A DNA stretch of 18,976 nucleotides from CAZXMB01 sp964641715 (lineage in GTDB: Bacteria > Desulfobacterota > BSN033 > UBA1163). Of the stretch, positions 1 through 6,804 are shown one piece after another (position 1 is the stretch's first letter; each line of letters begins with the position of its first letter). The stretch covers positions 1 to 18,976 of the forward strand of contig CAZXMB010000047.1 of NCBI GenBank assembly GCA_964641715.1. Reading direction: 5' to 3'. Made by a program: the position numbers and the translations under genes. Under the pieces are notes generated by a model that was not told where the DNA came from, did not search any database, and worked only from the letters and a program-made list of their open reading frames with translations.

Positions 1-47
1 ACAGATTCATCGGTTCAAGCCGAACCCGATCGGATACAAGGGATATT

Positions 48-482
48 TCAAGTTTTATGTGTCTTCCCAACCTCTTTCAACAGGTTTCTCAGTTTTTGGA
101 GCGTCCCCTTAGGCATGGATTGGAATGACAGACCATACCGGTGTTCTTTCCAGCTCTCCCTTGCGGCCAAATCTGCCCAGACCACTTTCGCAACACCCTG
201 GATCATATTGAGCTCCAATCCCTTGGCAAAATAGATTTCAACCTTGAGGAGTTCTCCAATACCCAATTTCTCAGGAAGGTAAACAAGGATCCCTCCCTCA
301 CTGGCATTCTTGATCAGCCCTCCGAAATCGGATTTCCTGCTTTTTTTGGAATAATCCAATGGGAGCTCTACAAAAAATCTTGGGTATTTTCTCCTTTCGA
401 TAGCTAAGACCCCTTTTTTAGGAGTGGAACTTTTTACATTCGTCCTTTTTTTTGCCGGAAGGGACATTTTACCAGGACTCAT
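48..482 (-). CDS. PilZ domain protein, putative c-di-GMP receptor
   Basis: A 144-residue soluble protein consisting mainly of one PilZ domain. The two signature elements are visible: the RxxxR motif (R31 and R35, in ERRKYPRF) and the (D/N)xSxxG motif (N58-A-S60-E-G-G63). In the family these bind cyclic di-GMP, so ligand binding is likely. About 27 basic, probably disordered residues precede the domain, and there is no signal peptide or membrane segment. The start has a strong SD (AGAAGGAGGT on the minus strand) just upstream of the ATG; a second ATG at codon 6 lacks one. It is the last gene of the Mla-side unit, 88 bases after mlaA, so it may be co-transcribed. Its output partner is unknown: as a single-domain PilZ protein it could act on motility, the envelope or an enzyme. 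The domain call is firm; the function is open. Confidence 0.9.
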   Translation of the reverse strand: MSPGKMSLPAKKRTNVKSSTPKKGVLAIERRKYPRFFVELPLDYSKKSRKSDFGGLIKNASEGGILVYLPEKLGIGELLKVEIYFAKGLELNMIQGVAKVVWADLAARESWKEHRYGLSFQSMPKGTLQKLRNLLKEVGKTHKT

Positions 483-570
483 GGAGACCTCCTTCTGTCT
501 GGAGCGATCAGTGCCAATAGGTCTGGTTTCTGAAAAGCCTAATCATTTTAGTCAGAAAAGTCAATAGAGT

Positions 571-1446
571 TCATTTTCTTTCTTTTATCTTATATTTGCG
601 GTTCTGGTAATAGGCATCCCTTTTGGCAATGTAAGGGTCAATTGCAAACTTTTTAAGGTCTTCATATTCCCCGATTCTGAGAGAATATTCGTTGACCTTG
701 TCATAGGTTTTTACTCCGAGGCGGACCGCAGCAGAGGGGATGTAAGAAGTGGGATCGAGGGAAAGATCGACAGGATAACCCAAGCTGTCGCGCAAACTTG
801 AGGCTCCGATGATTGGCCACTCGAGGTAGAAGGCGGACCCCAATCCCCAGACCCCCAGGGTCTGGCCGAAATCCTCATCCCTCTTTTCGATCCCTAACTC
901 TTTTTGGGCAGGGTCAAGGAAGCCGGCCCAGCCAAAAGTGGTATTGACAAGAAACCGGATAGCCTCATTGCCAGCGCCTTTGAGGTTCGCCTGCAGGAGG
1001 CAATTGACCAGACGAATCGGAGTGGCCACATTGGAGAAGAAGTTTTGAACCCCCAGCCTTATATCTTCAGGGAAAACCATCTTATAACCGGAGGCCACGG
1101 GTTTGAATATCCAGAAGTAGAGTTTATCATTCACATGGAAAAAGGCTCGATTTACAGGTTCAAGCGGGTCAGAAATCGTATCCGGAGACTCTTTTGAGTT
1201 TTCGGAGATTGAAGGAGCAGAGGGCTGTTTTTCTTGAGCAGATTCATCGGGCTGGGCAATCATCGTAGCCACCCTGTCATTAGAAGAGACCCCGGAGGGT
1301 CCGTGTGAATCCATTGGTTTTGATGGTTCGGGCACCGGATCATCCGTTACGGCAGAGGTCGGGGGCAAAGGTCCGGCGAGGCAGGGGGTTTGAAGGGCGG
1401 TGAGCCACAATCCCGCAAACAGAAGTAACCAGCAGTAAGTCTTCAT
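571..1446 (-). CDS. mlaA: MlaA/VacJ family outer-membrane lipid asymmetry protein
   Basis: This is the outer-membrane component of the Mla pathway, which removes mislocalised phospholipids from the outer leaflet and hands them to periplasmic MlaC. The 291 residues start with a hydrophobic signal sequence (about 1-24). A Pro/Ser-rich linker of roughly 65 residues follows. The VacJ domain starts with DPLEPVNR (93-100) and continues through conserved stretches such as FGWAGFLDPA, DFGQTLGVWG and YPVDLSLDPTSYIP. E. coli MlaA is a lipoprotein. Here the only nearby cysteine (C22) is preceded by Thr-Pro, which is not a normal lipobox, so signal peptidase I cleavage near A24 is as likely. The gene lies 55 bases after mlaC in the same orientation. 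Family assignment is secure; the anchoring mode is not. Confidence 0.95.
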   Translation of the reverse strand: MKTYCWLLLFAGLWLTALQTPCLAGPLPPTSAVTDDPVPEPSKPMDSHGPSGVSSNDRVATMIAQPDESAQEKQPSAPSISENSKESPDTISDPLEPVNRAFFHVNDKLYFWIFKPVASGYKMVFPEDIRLGVQNFFSNVATPIRLVNCLLQANLKGAGNEAIRFLVNTTFGWAGFLDPAQKELGIEKRDEDFGQTLGVWGLGSAFYLEWPIIGASSLRDSLGYPVDLSLDPTSYIPSAAVRLGVKTYDKVNEYSLRIGEYEDLKKFAIDPYIAKRDAYYQNRKYKIKERK

Positions 1447-1501
1447 ATCCTGATCACCTTTTCCTTCCCATGAGAGAACCGCAACGATATGAAAATAAAG
1501 C

Positions 1502-2125
1502 TTAGTGTTGTGCAGATTTCGCCTTCAGTTTTTTAACCAATTCCTGATAGGAGGATTTGACGATGATCTCATTAAACTGTGTTCGGTAATTATTGGTGAG
1601 GCTTATCCCTTCCACGGAGAAATCGTAGACCCACCAGTGATCTTTTTTTTTAAGGAGCCGATACTCCACATGGATGGCCTGTTCTTTAGCGGTGAAGATT
1701 TTAACTTTCACCACTCCATAATCTCCATCAATGGTTTCCCCCTCATAATGGATCTTATTCCAGGAGTAACCCTCCACCTTGTCCATGTAGACTCGTTGGA
1801 GCAAATCCTTAAAGAGTTTGACAAACTCTTTCTTTTCTTCAGGAGTTCTCTGAGGCCAGAACCTCGCCAGGCAGCGGCGGGCCATCTCTTCCCAATCAAA
1901 ACGCTCATCCACGGCTTTGAGAATCAGTTCTCTTCTCTCTCTGACTTTGTCCGGGGCTTTTAGCGCTGGTTCAGCGAGAATGGCCAGGACCTTGTCCGTG
2001 TTCTGTTTGATTTGCTCCAGGGGCTCACCTGCAAGGCAATTGGTGACGATTCCGAGAGCAAACAGGAGACAAGAGGTCAGGCGAAACAGGCCAATCCAGA
2101 TCATATTCCTCCCCATTGGGATCAT
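1502..2125 (-). CDS. mlaC: MlaC periplasmic phospholipid-binding protein
   Basis: Soluble periplasmic shuttle that carries phospholipid between the outer-membrane MlaA complex and the inner-membrane MlaFED complex. It has 207 residues. An N-terminal hydrophobic signal (about residues 8-32, ending near NCLAGEP) precedes the Tol_Tol_Ttg2/MlaC domain. Family hallmarks are visible near the C-terminus: HVEYRLLKK, WWVYDFSVEGISL and NNYRTQFNEII. The length matches the family (about 210). Its ATG overlaps the mlaD stop (ATGA, 2122-2125), implying translational coupling. Methionine 4 is an alternative start and would give a shorter n-region; the first ATG is kept because of the overlap. Confidence 0.95.
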   Translation of the reverse strand: MIPMGRNMIWIGLFRLTSCLLFALGIVTNCLAGEPLEQIKQNTDKVLAILAEPALKAPDKVRERRELILKAVDERFDWEEMARRCLARFWPQRTPEEKKEFVKLFKDLLQRVYMDKVEGYSWNKIHYEGETIDGDYGVVKVKIFTAKEQAIHVEYRLLKKKDHWWVYDFSVEGISLTNNYRTQFNEIIVKSSYQELVKKLKAKSAQH

Positions 2126-2562
2126 ATTTTTTCGAAAAGGATTTTGGAGATTAATTCTTCAAGATCGACAGGGGGTTGCGTCTCACGGATCTTCCCTCCC
2201 GGGGGGACGAACTTTTCCGATCCTCCGGGAGTGATCTCGATATATTTCTCTCCAACCAATCCCTTTGTCTTGATGGAGGCAATCGCATCTTCCTGAATTT
2301 TCACATCGGGTTGAAGACTGAAGACGATCTTCGCCTGATAATTTTCCAGAGAGATGTGCTTTACCCTTCCGACCTCCACCCCTGCAAGGACGATGGAGGA
2401 ACCGGTTTTAATCCCTCCGGTATTGGAGAAGAGGGCATAGACTTCATACCCTTTTCCTCCCACGATCTCCATCCTTCCGAGTTTGATGGAGAGGTAACCC
2501 AGGCAGATGATTCCTACAAGAACGAACAACCCAACTGCGAATTCCATATTCAGTTTTTTCAT
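2122..2562 (-). CDS. mlaD: MlaD, MCE-domain substrate-binding subunit
   Basis: Inner-membrane-anchored subunit of the MlaFED transporter. MCE domains assemble into a hexameric ring that contacts lipid and docks MlaC. The open frame extends further upstream into mlaF, but the gene start is the ATG at 2562 (MKKLNMEFAVG). It has an SD (GGTGGAGAG) and lies 10 bases after the mlaF stop. The product is 146 residues: one N-terminal membrane helix (about 7-25) and one MCE domain (about 39-117, with GYEVYALFSNTGGIKTG and a VEVGRV turn). Only a short tail follows. It is shorter than E. coli MlaD (183 residues), mainly at the C-terminus, which is common outside Gammaproteobacteria. Confidence 0.93.
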   Translation of the reverse strand: MKKLNMEFAVGLFVLVGIICLGYLSIKLGRMEIVGGKGYEVYALFSNTGGIKTGSSIVLAGVEVGRVKHISLENYQAKIVFSLQPDVKIQEDAIASIKTKGLVGEKYIEITPGGSEKFVPPGGKIRETQPPVDLEELISKILFEKI

Positions 2563-2572
2563 CTCTCCACCC

Positions 2573-3319
2573 TCAATAGAGTTTGATTGGCCCCTCTGTC
2601 GCTCCGCTGATAAATTGCCGGACGATAGGGTCTTCCGAGGAAAGGATTTCTTCAGGAGTTCCCATCGTCCAGATGGTCCCTTCATTGAGCATCGCCACTT
2701 TATGGGCGATCCGGAATATCCTTGAGAGTTCATGGCTGACGATAATGGCCGTGAATCCAAGATGCTGGTGAAGCGATTGGATGAGATCAAGAATGGTATG
2801 GGCGATGATGGGATCAAGCCCGGTGGTCGGTTCATCGAAAAGCATGATCCCGGGTTTTCGAATCAGGGCGCGCGCCAAGGCAGTCCGCTTAATCATCCCG
2901 CCACTGAGTTCGGCCGGATATTTATTCTCTGCCCCGGACAAACCCACCTGCTCGATCTGAGCCAACACCCTTTGTCGGATCTCCTTTTCACCCAAATTCG
3001 TTTTCTCCCGCAGGGGAAAGGCGACATTCTCATACACCGTGAAGGAGGTGAACAAGGCGCCATTCTGGAAGAGAAAACCCATCCGGCCCCTGATCTCTTC
3101 AAGGTCTTCCCCTTTAAGATGACAGATATCCTTCCCGTCAACAAAGACATGACCCTGATCGGGTTTCGTCAACCCGACGATGTGTTTCAGGATGACACTT
3201 TTCCCGTGACCGCTTCCACCGATCAATGCGAAGATCTCTCCCCTTCCCACCTGAAAGGAAACGCCTTTGAGCACCGAAAATCCATTAAAAGATTTATGGA
3301 TATGATCAATCCGTATCAT
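2573..3319 (-). CDS. mlaF: MlaF, ATP-binding subunit of the Mla ABC transporter
   Basis: Cytoplasmic ATPase that powers phospholipid movement through MlaE. In 248 residues all ABC motifs are seen: Walker A GGSGHGKS (34-41, K40), the signature LSGGMIKR, Walker B IMLFDEPTTGLDP and an H-loop in IIVSHELS. The signature LSGGM followed by a basic pair is typical of the Mkl/MlaF subfamily and separates it from most ABC importers. Histidine within the Walker A loop is less usual than Ser, Ile or Ala, but all catalytic residues are kept. The gene begins 8 bases after the mlaE stop with a GAAGG-type SD and is followed at once by mlaD. No STAS partner (MlaB) gene lies in this unit, although MlaB is needed for MlaF stability in E. 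coli. Confidence 0.95.
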   Translation of the reverse strand: MIRIDHIHKSFNGFSVLKGVSFQVGRGEIFALIGGSGHGKSVILKHIVGLTKPDQGHVFVDGKDICHLKGEDLEEIRGRMGFLFQNGALFTSFTVYENVAFPLREKTNLGEKEIRQRVLAQIEQVGLSGAENKYPAELSGGMIKRTALARALIRKPGIMLFDEPTTGLDPIIAHTILDLIQSLHQHLGFTAIIVSHELSRIFRIAHKVAMLNEGTIWTMGTPEEILSSEDPIVRQFISGATEGPIKLY

Positions 3320-3327
3320 CCTTCGCC

Positions 3328-4095
3328 TCAGAAAAGAAGGGAGGTCATGATGTAATCCCAGAAAAGGATCAAGACCGATGAAAGGACCACGGCCTGGGTG
3401 GTGGCCTTGCTCACCCCCTCGGCTCCAAATCCAGCATAGTAGCCCTTGTAACAGCAGACCCAGGTGATCAGGATTCCAGAGCTGAGAGATTTGTAGATCC
3501 CTTCCAGCACATCTTTCATTTTTACATAATTTGCCATTTCACCAAAATAGGTGCCTTCTCCTACACCCAGTATTTTTCCACCGATCAGATAACCTCCGAA
3601 GATACCCACGACATCGAAAATTGCCGTCAGAAGAGGAAGCGAGATGATCCCTGCAATCAATTTCGGGACAATGAGATATCGAAAGGGGTTTAGGCCCATC
3701 AATTCAATTGCATCGATCTGTTCGCTGGTCCGCATGATCCCGATTTCTGCGGTGATGGCTGATCCCGCCCTTCCGGTCACCATCAGGGCAGAAAGCACAG
3801 GTCCTAATTCCTTAATGAGGGAGAGAGCGACCATGGGGCCCAGGAGTGCAACGGAACCGAATCGGTTGAGGGTGTAGAATCCCTGAAGGCCCAGAACCAT
3901 CCCGGAGAAGGCACCGGTCAGGAAGATGACCAGAATGGATTGGGAGCCGATGAACCAGATTTGTTTGATCACCCAGGAATATTTGAAGGGTGGGGTAGTG
4001 GCGCAAAGAAAGGCTCTCACGATAAAAAGCCCCATCCTTCCCATTCGCTGTAAGGTGAAGAGAGAAAGTTCCCCCAACTTGATGATCCAGAGCAT
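3328..4095 (-). CDS. mlaE: MlaE, permease subunit of the Mla ABC transporter
   Basis: Integral inner-membrane permease that forms the lipid pathway with the MlaD ring above and MlaF below. It has 255 residues, with an amphipathic N-terminal segment and about five to six hydrophobic helices. The conserved core ALSLIKELGPVLSALMV, GRAGSAITAEIGIM and EQIDAIELMGLNP is diagnostic of MlaE/Ttg2B. It is the first gene of the unit. ATG 4095 is the only usable start before an in-frame TAA nine bases further upstream. Its SD is poor, whereas a much better SD (GGAGGTG) lies about 22 bases upstream, so initiation may be unusual (see findings). The next gene to the right points the other way. Confidence 0.94.
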   Translation of the reverse strand: MLWIIKLGELSLFTLQRMGRMGLFIVRAFLCATTPPFKYSWVIKQIWFIGSQSILVIFLTGAFSGMVLGLQGFYTLNRFGSVALLGPMVALSLIKELGPVLSALMVTGRAGSAITAEIGIMRTSEQIDAIELMGLNPFRYLIVPKLIAGIISLPLLTAIFDVVGIFGGYLIGGKILGVGEGTYFGEMANYVKMKDVLEGIYKSLSSGILITWVCCYKGYYAGFGAEGVSKATTQAVVLSSVLILFWDYIMTSLLF

Positions 4096-4168
4096 CGATT
4101 GAAATTATGTCAAATTTCACCTCCGATGTCAAAATCCTCTCAGTTCCTTGATTCTTCAATGGAGTTTT

Positions 4169-4197
4169 AGTATAGTCCCTAAACGGAAGGGGAAAAA
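4169..4197 (-). promoter_or_regulatory. possible promoter of the mla unit (weak)
   Basis: On the minus strand a TATACT -10-like hexamer (4169-4174) sits about 70 bases upstream of mlaE. At a 17-bp spacing the -35 position reads TTTTTC (4192-4197), a poor match to TTGACA. It is the best candidate in the divergent spacer, but it is supported by little more than one hexamer. Confidence 0.25.
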
Positions 4198-4198
4198 G

Positions 4199-4226
4199 CA
4201 GTAATCAGTAATCAGTGATCAGTAAC
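4199..4226. repeat. period-7 tandem repeat, unit CAGTAAT (4 copies)
   Basis: Four consecutive 7-bp units: CAGTAAT, CAGTAAT, CAGTGAT, CAGTAAC. The array lies between the divergent mlaE and zinc-ribbon genes, 15 bases before the latter's ATG. It shares the 7-bp period, but not the unit sequence, with four other arrays in this window. Confidence 0.85.
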
Positions 4227-4241
4227 AGAAAGAGTAATTTT

Positions 4242-4396
4242 ATGAAAAGGAAATTGGAGGAAAAGGTCATTCAGGAGTTTTCCTATCGGTGTCCATATTG
4301 TGATCAGCCGGTGAGATATGATGACTTGCATTTAAAGCCAGGAGAAAATGAAATAAGATGCCCTTCATGTAAGAAGAGATATATTAAAATAGTTCT
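4242..4396 (+). CDS. small zinc-ribbon protein, 3' end lost in assembly gap
   Basis: A short basic protein with two CxxC pairs, CPYC and CPSC, separated by about 20 residues (RCPYCDQPV ... IRCPSCKKRY). This is the layout of a single zinc ribbon that binds one Zn(II). The likely start is the ATG at 4242 (MKRKLEEKV), preceded by a weak purine-rich SD (AAAGAG). An upstream in-frame start falls inside the CAGTAAT repeat and is rejected. At least 51 residues are visible before the N-run begins at 4397. The apparent stop after the gap (around 4512) cannot be trusted because the gap length is arbitrary. No membrane segment is seen. Such ribbons occur in many unrelated small proteins, so no function is assigned. 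Confidence 0.65.
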
Positions 4397-4496
4397 NNNN
4401 NNNNNNNNNNNNNNNNNNNNNNNNNNNNNNNNNNNNNNNNNNNNNNNNNNNNNNNNNNNNNNNNNNNNNNNNNNNNNNNNNNNNNNNNNNNNNNNN
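4397..4496. other. assembly gap of 100 N
   Basis: Exactly 100 undetermined bases, the conventional placeholder for a scaffold gap of unknown size. Real sequence may be missing here, including the end of the zinc-ribbon gene, the recG promoter region or whole genes. Confidence 0.99.
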
Positions 4497-4578
4497 AAAC
4501 TCAAAACAGTATAATATTTTTAGTTTTAGATTTTGGATTTGACAGGGATCAATTTTAAGTTTAGGGCGAAAAAAGCAG

Positions 4579-6711
4579 ATGGAAAGATTATCAACTCCTC
4601 ACTCTAAGAATCGTCTCCAGACCCCCATTCAGTATGTGAAGGGAGTGGGACCCAGGCTGGCCAAGCTTTTTGAAAAAAAAGGGATTCTCACTGTCGAGGA
4701 TGCCCTCTATTTCCTCCCGAGATGCTATGAAGATCGGAGGAACCTGAAGAAGATTTCGGAATTAAGAGCCGGCAGGAAGGAGACGAGTTTTGGAGAGATC
4801 CTTCTCTCCGGTGCGGTCCTTTACCAGAATAAGAGAAAGAGGATCTTTGAAGCAGTCGTTGGAGATGGAAGCGGGACCATAACCCTGAAGTGGTTCCGGG
4901 GGAATGAACGGTACCTAAGAGAGCGTTTCAGGAAAGGACGCAAACTGATATTCTCCGGGGAGGTGAGGTGGTTTAACTATCAGAAAGAGATTCATCATCC
5001 TGACGTGGAAATTATCGAGGGAGATATCGAAAAGGACTATCTCAACTTTAAACGGATCGTTCCCATCTATTCGGAGACAGAGGGTCTCTACCAGAGAACC
5101 TTGCGAAGATTGATGAAAAGCATATCGGATGGATATGCGGATGGCCTTTCAAGCCCCATCCCTGCGGAGATTGTGGAGCGGCAGGATTTGATCGATTTCC
5201 GGGAGGCCTTTCGAAGGGTTCATTTCCCACCTGAGGGAGAATCCCTTGAGGAGCTCAACCTCTTCCGATCCGATGGACACCGGAGGATCATTTTTGATGA
5301 ATTTTTCTTCCTGGAGCTTGGCCTGGCTCTGAAGAAAAGGGGGGTGGCACTCGAGACAGGGATCTCCTTTAAAACCGATGGGACTCTTTCAAAAAAACTG
5401 CTCGAGCGGCTTTCCTTCGAGTTGACCCGTGCACAGGAGAAGGCCCTGAGGGAAATCGTTGAGGATATGGAGAGGCCCCACCCCGCCAACCGATTGATTC
5501 AGGGGGATGTGGGGAGCGGGAAGACGATCGTCGCCCTCCTGGCAAGCCTCAAGGTGGTGGAGTGTGGTTACCAGGCCGCCATCATGGCACCGACCGAGGT
5601 GCTGGCCGAACAACATTATCTCAACATCCATCGCTGGGTTGAACCCTTGGGGGTTCGAGTGGCCCTGCTCACCAGCAGTATCAAAGGAGCGGAACGGGAG
5701 GATATTTATAGCCATATCCAGAGAGGGAAGATCCAGATCGTCATCGGGACTCATGCCGTCATCCAGGAGCAGGTTGAATTTCATCGTTTAGGCCTCGCCA
5801 TTGTGGATGAACAACACAAATTCGGTGTAGTCCAAAGAGGATTATTGAAAAAGAAAGGAGGAAATCCGGATGTCCTGGTGATGACCGCTACCCCCATTCC
5901 GAGAACCCTCGCCATGACCCTCTATGGAGACCTGGATGTCTCGCTCATTGACGAGATGCCGCCCGGAAGGAGGCCGGTGGAAACAAAGGTTTTCCATGAG
6001 TCTTCGAGAAGCCGGGTCTATCGAATCATCGAAGAGGAGGTGAGAAAAGGAAGGCAGGCATTCATTGTATACCCGCTTGTGGAAGAGTCTGAGAAGCTCG
6101 AACTGAGGGATGCCACCCGAATGGCGGAACATCTCCAGAAGGATATCTTCCCGGAATTTCAGGTTGGGCTTCTCCATGGCCGGATGAGAAGCGATGAGAA
6201 AGAAGCGATCATGATGGAATTTAAAGACGGGAGAATCGATATCCTTGTAGCCACCACCGTCATTGAGGTGGGGATTGATATTCCCAATGCCTCTGTCATG
6301 GTGGTGGAGCATGCCGAGCGATTCGGCCTTTCTCAACTTCATCAGTTGAGGGGGCGGATCGGAAGGGGTCGCTATCCTTCCCAATGTATTCTGCTTGCTC
6401 AGTGGCGCTCTTCGGAGGAGGCAAAGATTCGGCTCCAGGCTATGGAGAGGACAAATGACGGGTTTAAGATTGCCGAGCAAGATCTTGAACTGAGGGGACC
6501 CGGGGAGTTCTTCGGAGTCCGGCAATCGGGTTTGCCGGATTTCAGGGTCGCTCGCCTCATCCGGGATACTTCCATTCTCATCGAAGCCAGAAAGGAGGCC
6601 TTCCGGCTGGTCGAGGAGGATCCGGATCTCGAAAGGCCTGACCATCAGGCATTAAAGAGGGGACTGATGGAGCGGTGGAAAGGGAGGCTTGAGTTGGCTA
6701 CGATCGGTTGA
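4579..6711 (+). CDS. recG: ATP-dependent DNA helicase RecG
   Basis: Superfamily 2 double-stranded DNA translocase that regresses stalled replication forks and processes branched recombination and R-loop intermediates. The 710 residues are slightly longer than E. coli RecG (693). An N-terminal wedge/OB-type region (about 1-240) includes IQYVKGVGPRLAKLF, and the two helicase lobes follow. Seen motifs are Walker A GDVGSGKT (K315), the RecG/Mfd-type motif II DEQH (410-413), MTATPIPRTLAMT, LLHGRM, and the C-terminal HAERFGLSQLHQLRGRIGRG. The ATG at 4579 has only a weak upstream AG-rich stretch as SD, but the N-terminus aligns with the family there. The upstream neighbour is uncertain because of the gap. 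The stop codon lies inside a strong hairpin (6707-6740). Confidence 0.97.
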   Translation: MERLSTPHSKNRLQTPIQYVKGVGPRLAKLFEKKGILTVEDALYFLPRCYEDRRNLKKISELRAGRKETSFGEILLSGAVLYQNKRKRIFEAVVGDGSGTITLKWFRGNERYLRERFRKGRKLIFSGEVRWFNYQKEIHHPDVEIIEGDIEKDYLNFKRIVPIYSETEGLYQRTLRRLMKSISDGYADGLSSPIPAEIVERQDLIDFREAFRRVHFPPEGESLEELNLFRSDGHRRIIFDEFFFLELGLALKKRGVALETGISFKTDGTLSKKLLERLSFELTRAQEKALREIVEDMERPHPANRLIQGDVGSGKTIVALLASLKVVECGYQAAIMAPTEVLAEQHYLNIHRWVEPLGVRVALLTSSIKGAEREDIYSHIQRGKIQIVIGTHAVIQEQVEFHRLGLAIVDEQHKFGVVQRGLLKKKGGNPDVLVMTATPIPRTLAMTLYGDLDVSLIDEMPPGRRPVETKVFHESSRSRVYRIIEEEVRKGRQAFIVYPLVEESEKLELRDATRMAEHLQKDIFPEFQVGLLHGRMRSDEKEAIMMEFKDGRIDILVATTVIEVGIDIPNASVMVVEHAERFGLSQLHQLRGRIGRGRYPSQCILLAQWRSSEEAKIRLQAMERTNDGFKIAEQDLELRGPGEFFGVRQSGLPDFRVARLIRDTSILIEARKEAFRLVEEDPDLERPDHQALKRGLMERWKGRLELATIG

Positions 6712-6740
6712 CCCTGAACCATGTGAGGTTCAGGGTCAAC
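6707..6740 (+). terminator. perfect 14-bp hairpin over the recG stop codon
   Basis: GTTGACCCTGAACC (6707-6720) pairs without mismatch with GGTTCAGGGTCAAC (6727-6740) across a 6-base loop. The recG TGA (6709-6711) lies within the left arm. No T-run follows, so this is not a classic intrinsic terminator. It may instead block 3' exonucleases, cause partial termination, or be bound by a protein as DNA. Confidence 0.5.
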
Positions 6741-6804
6741 GGAATTGAAAAGAGAGCCCAAGTATGTTAACCATTCTGGGTATGCAGGGGGATTAAGGAG
6801 ATCC

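Noticed and set aside
12..26. Hairpin GGTTC/GAACC at the left edge as terminator of the Mla/PilZ unit
   Set aside because: Only 5 bp with no T-run on the minus strand; too weak.
904..1197. Plus-strand ORF within mlaA, and similar antisense frames over recG, pyrG and others
   Set aside because: Shadow frames of well-supported genes, with no SD or recognisable domain.
2563..2835. N-terminal extension of MlaD overlapping mlaF
   Set aside because: The extension is out-of-frame translation of MlaF; an SD and the membrane helix place the start at 2562.
4510..4515. TATAAT upstream of recG
   Set aside because: Its -35 position would lie in the N-run, so it cannot be evaluated.
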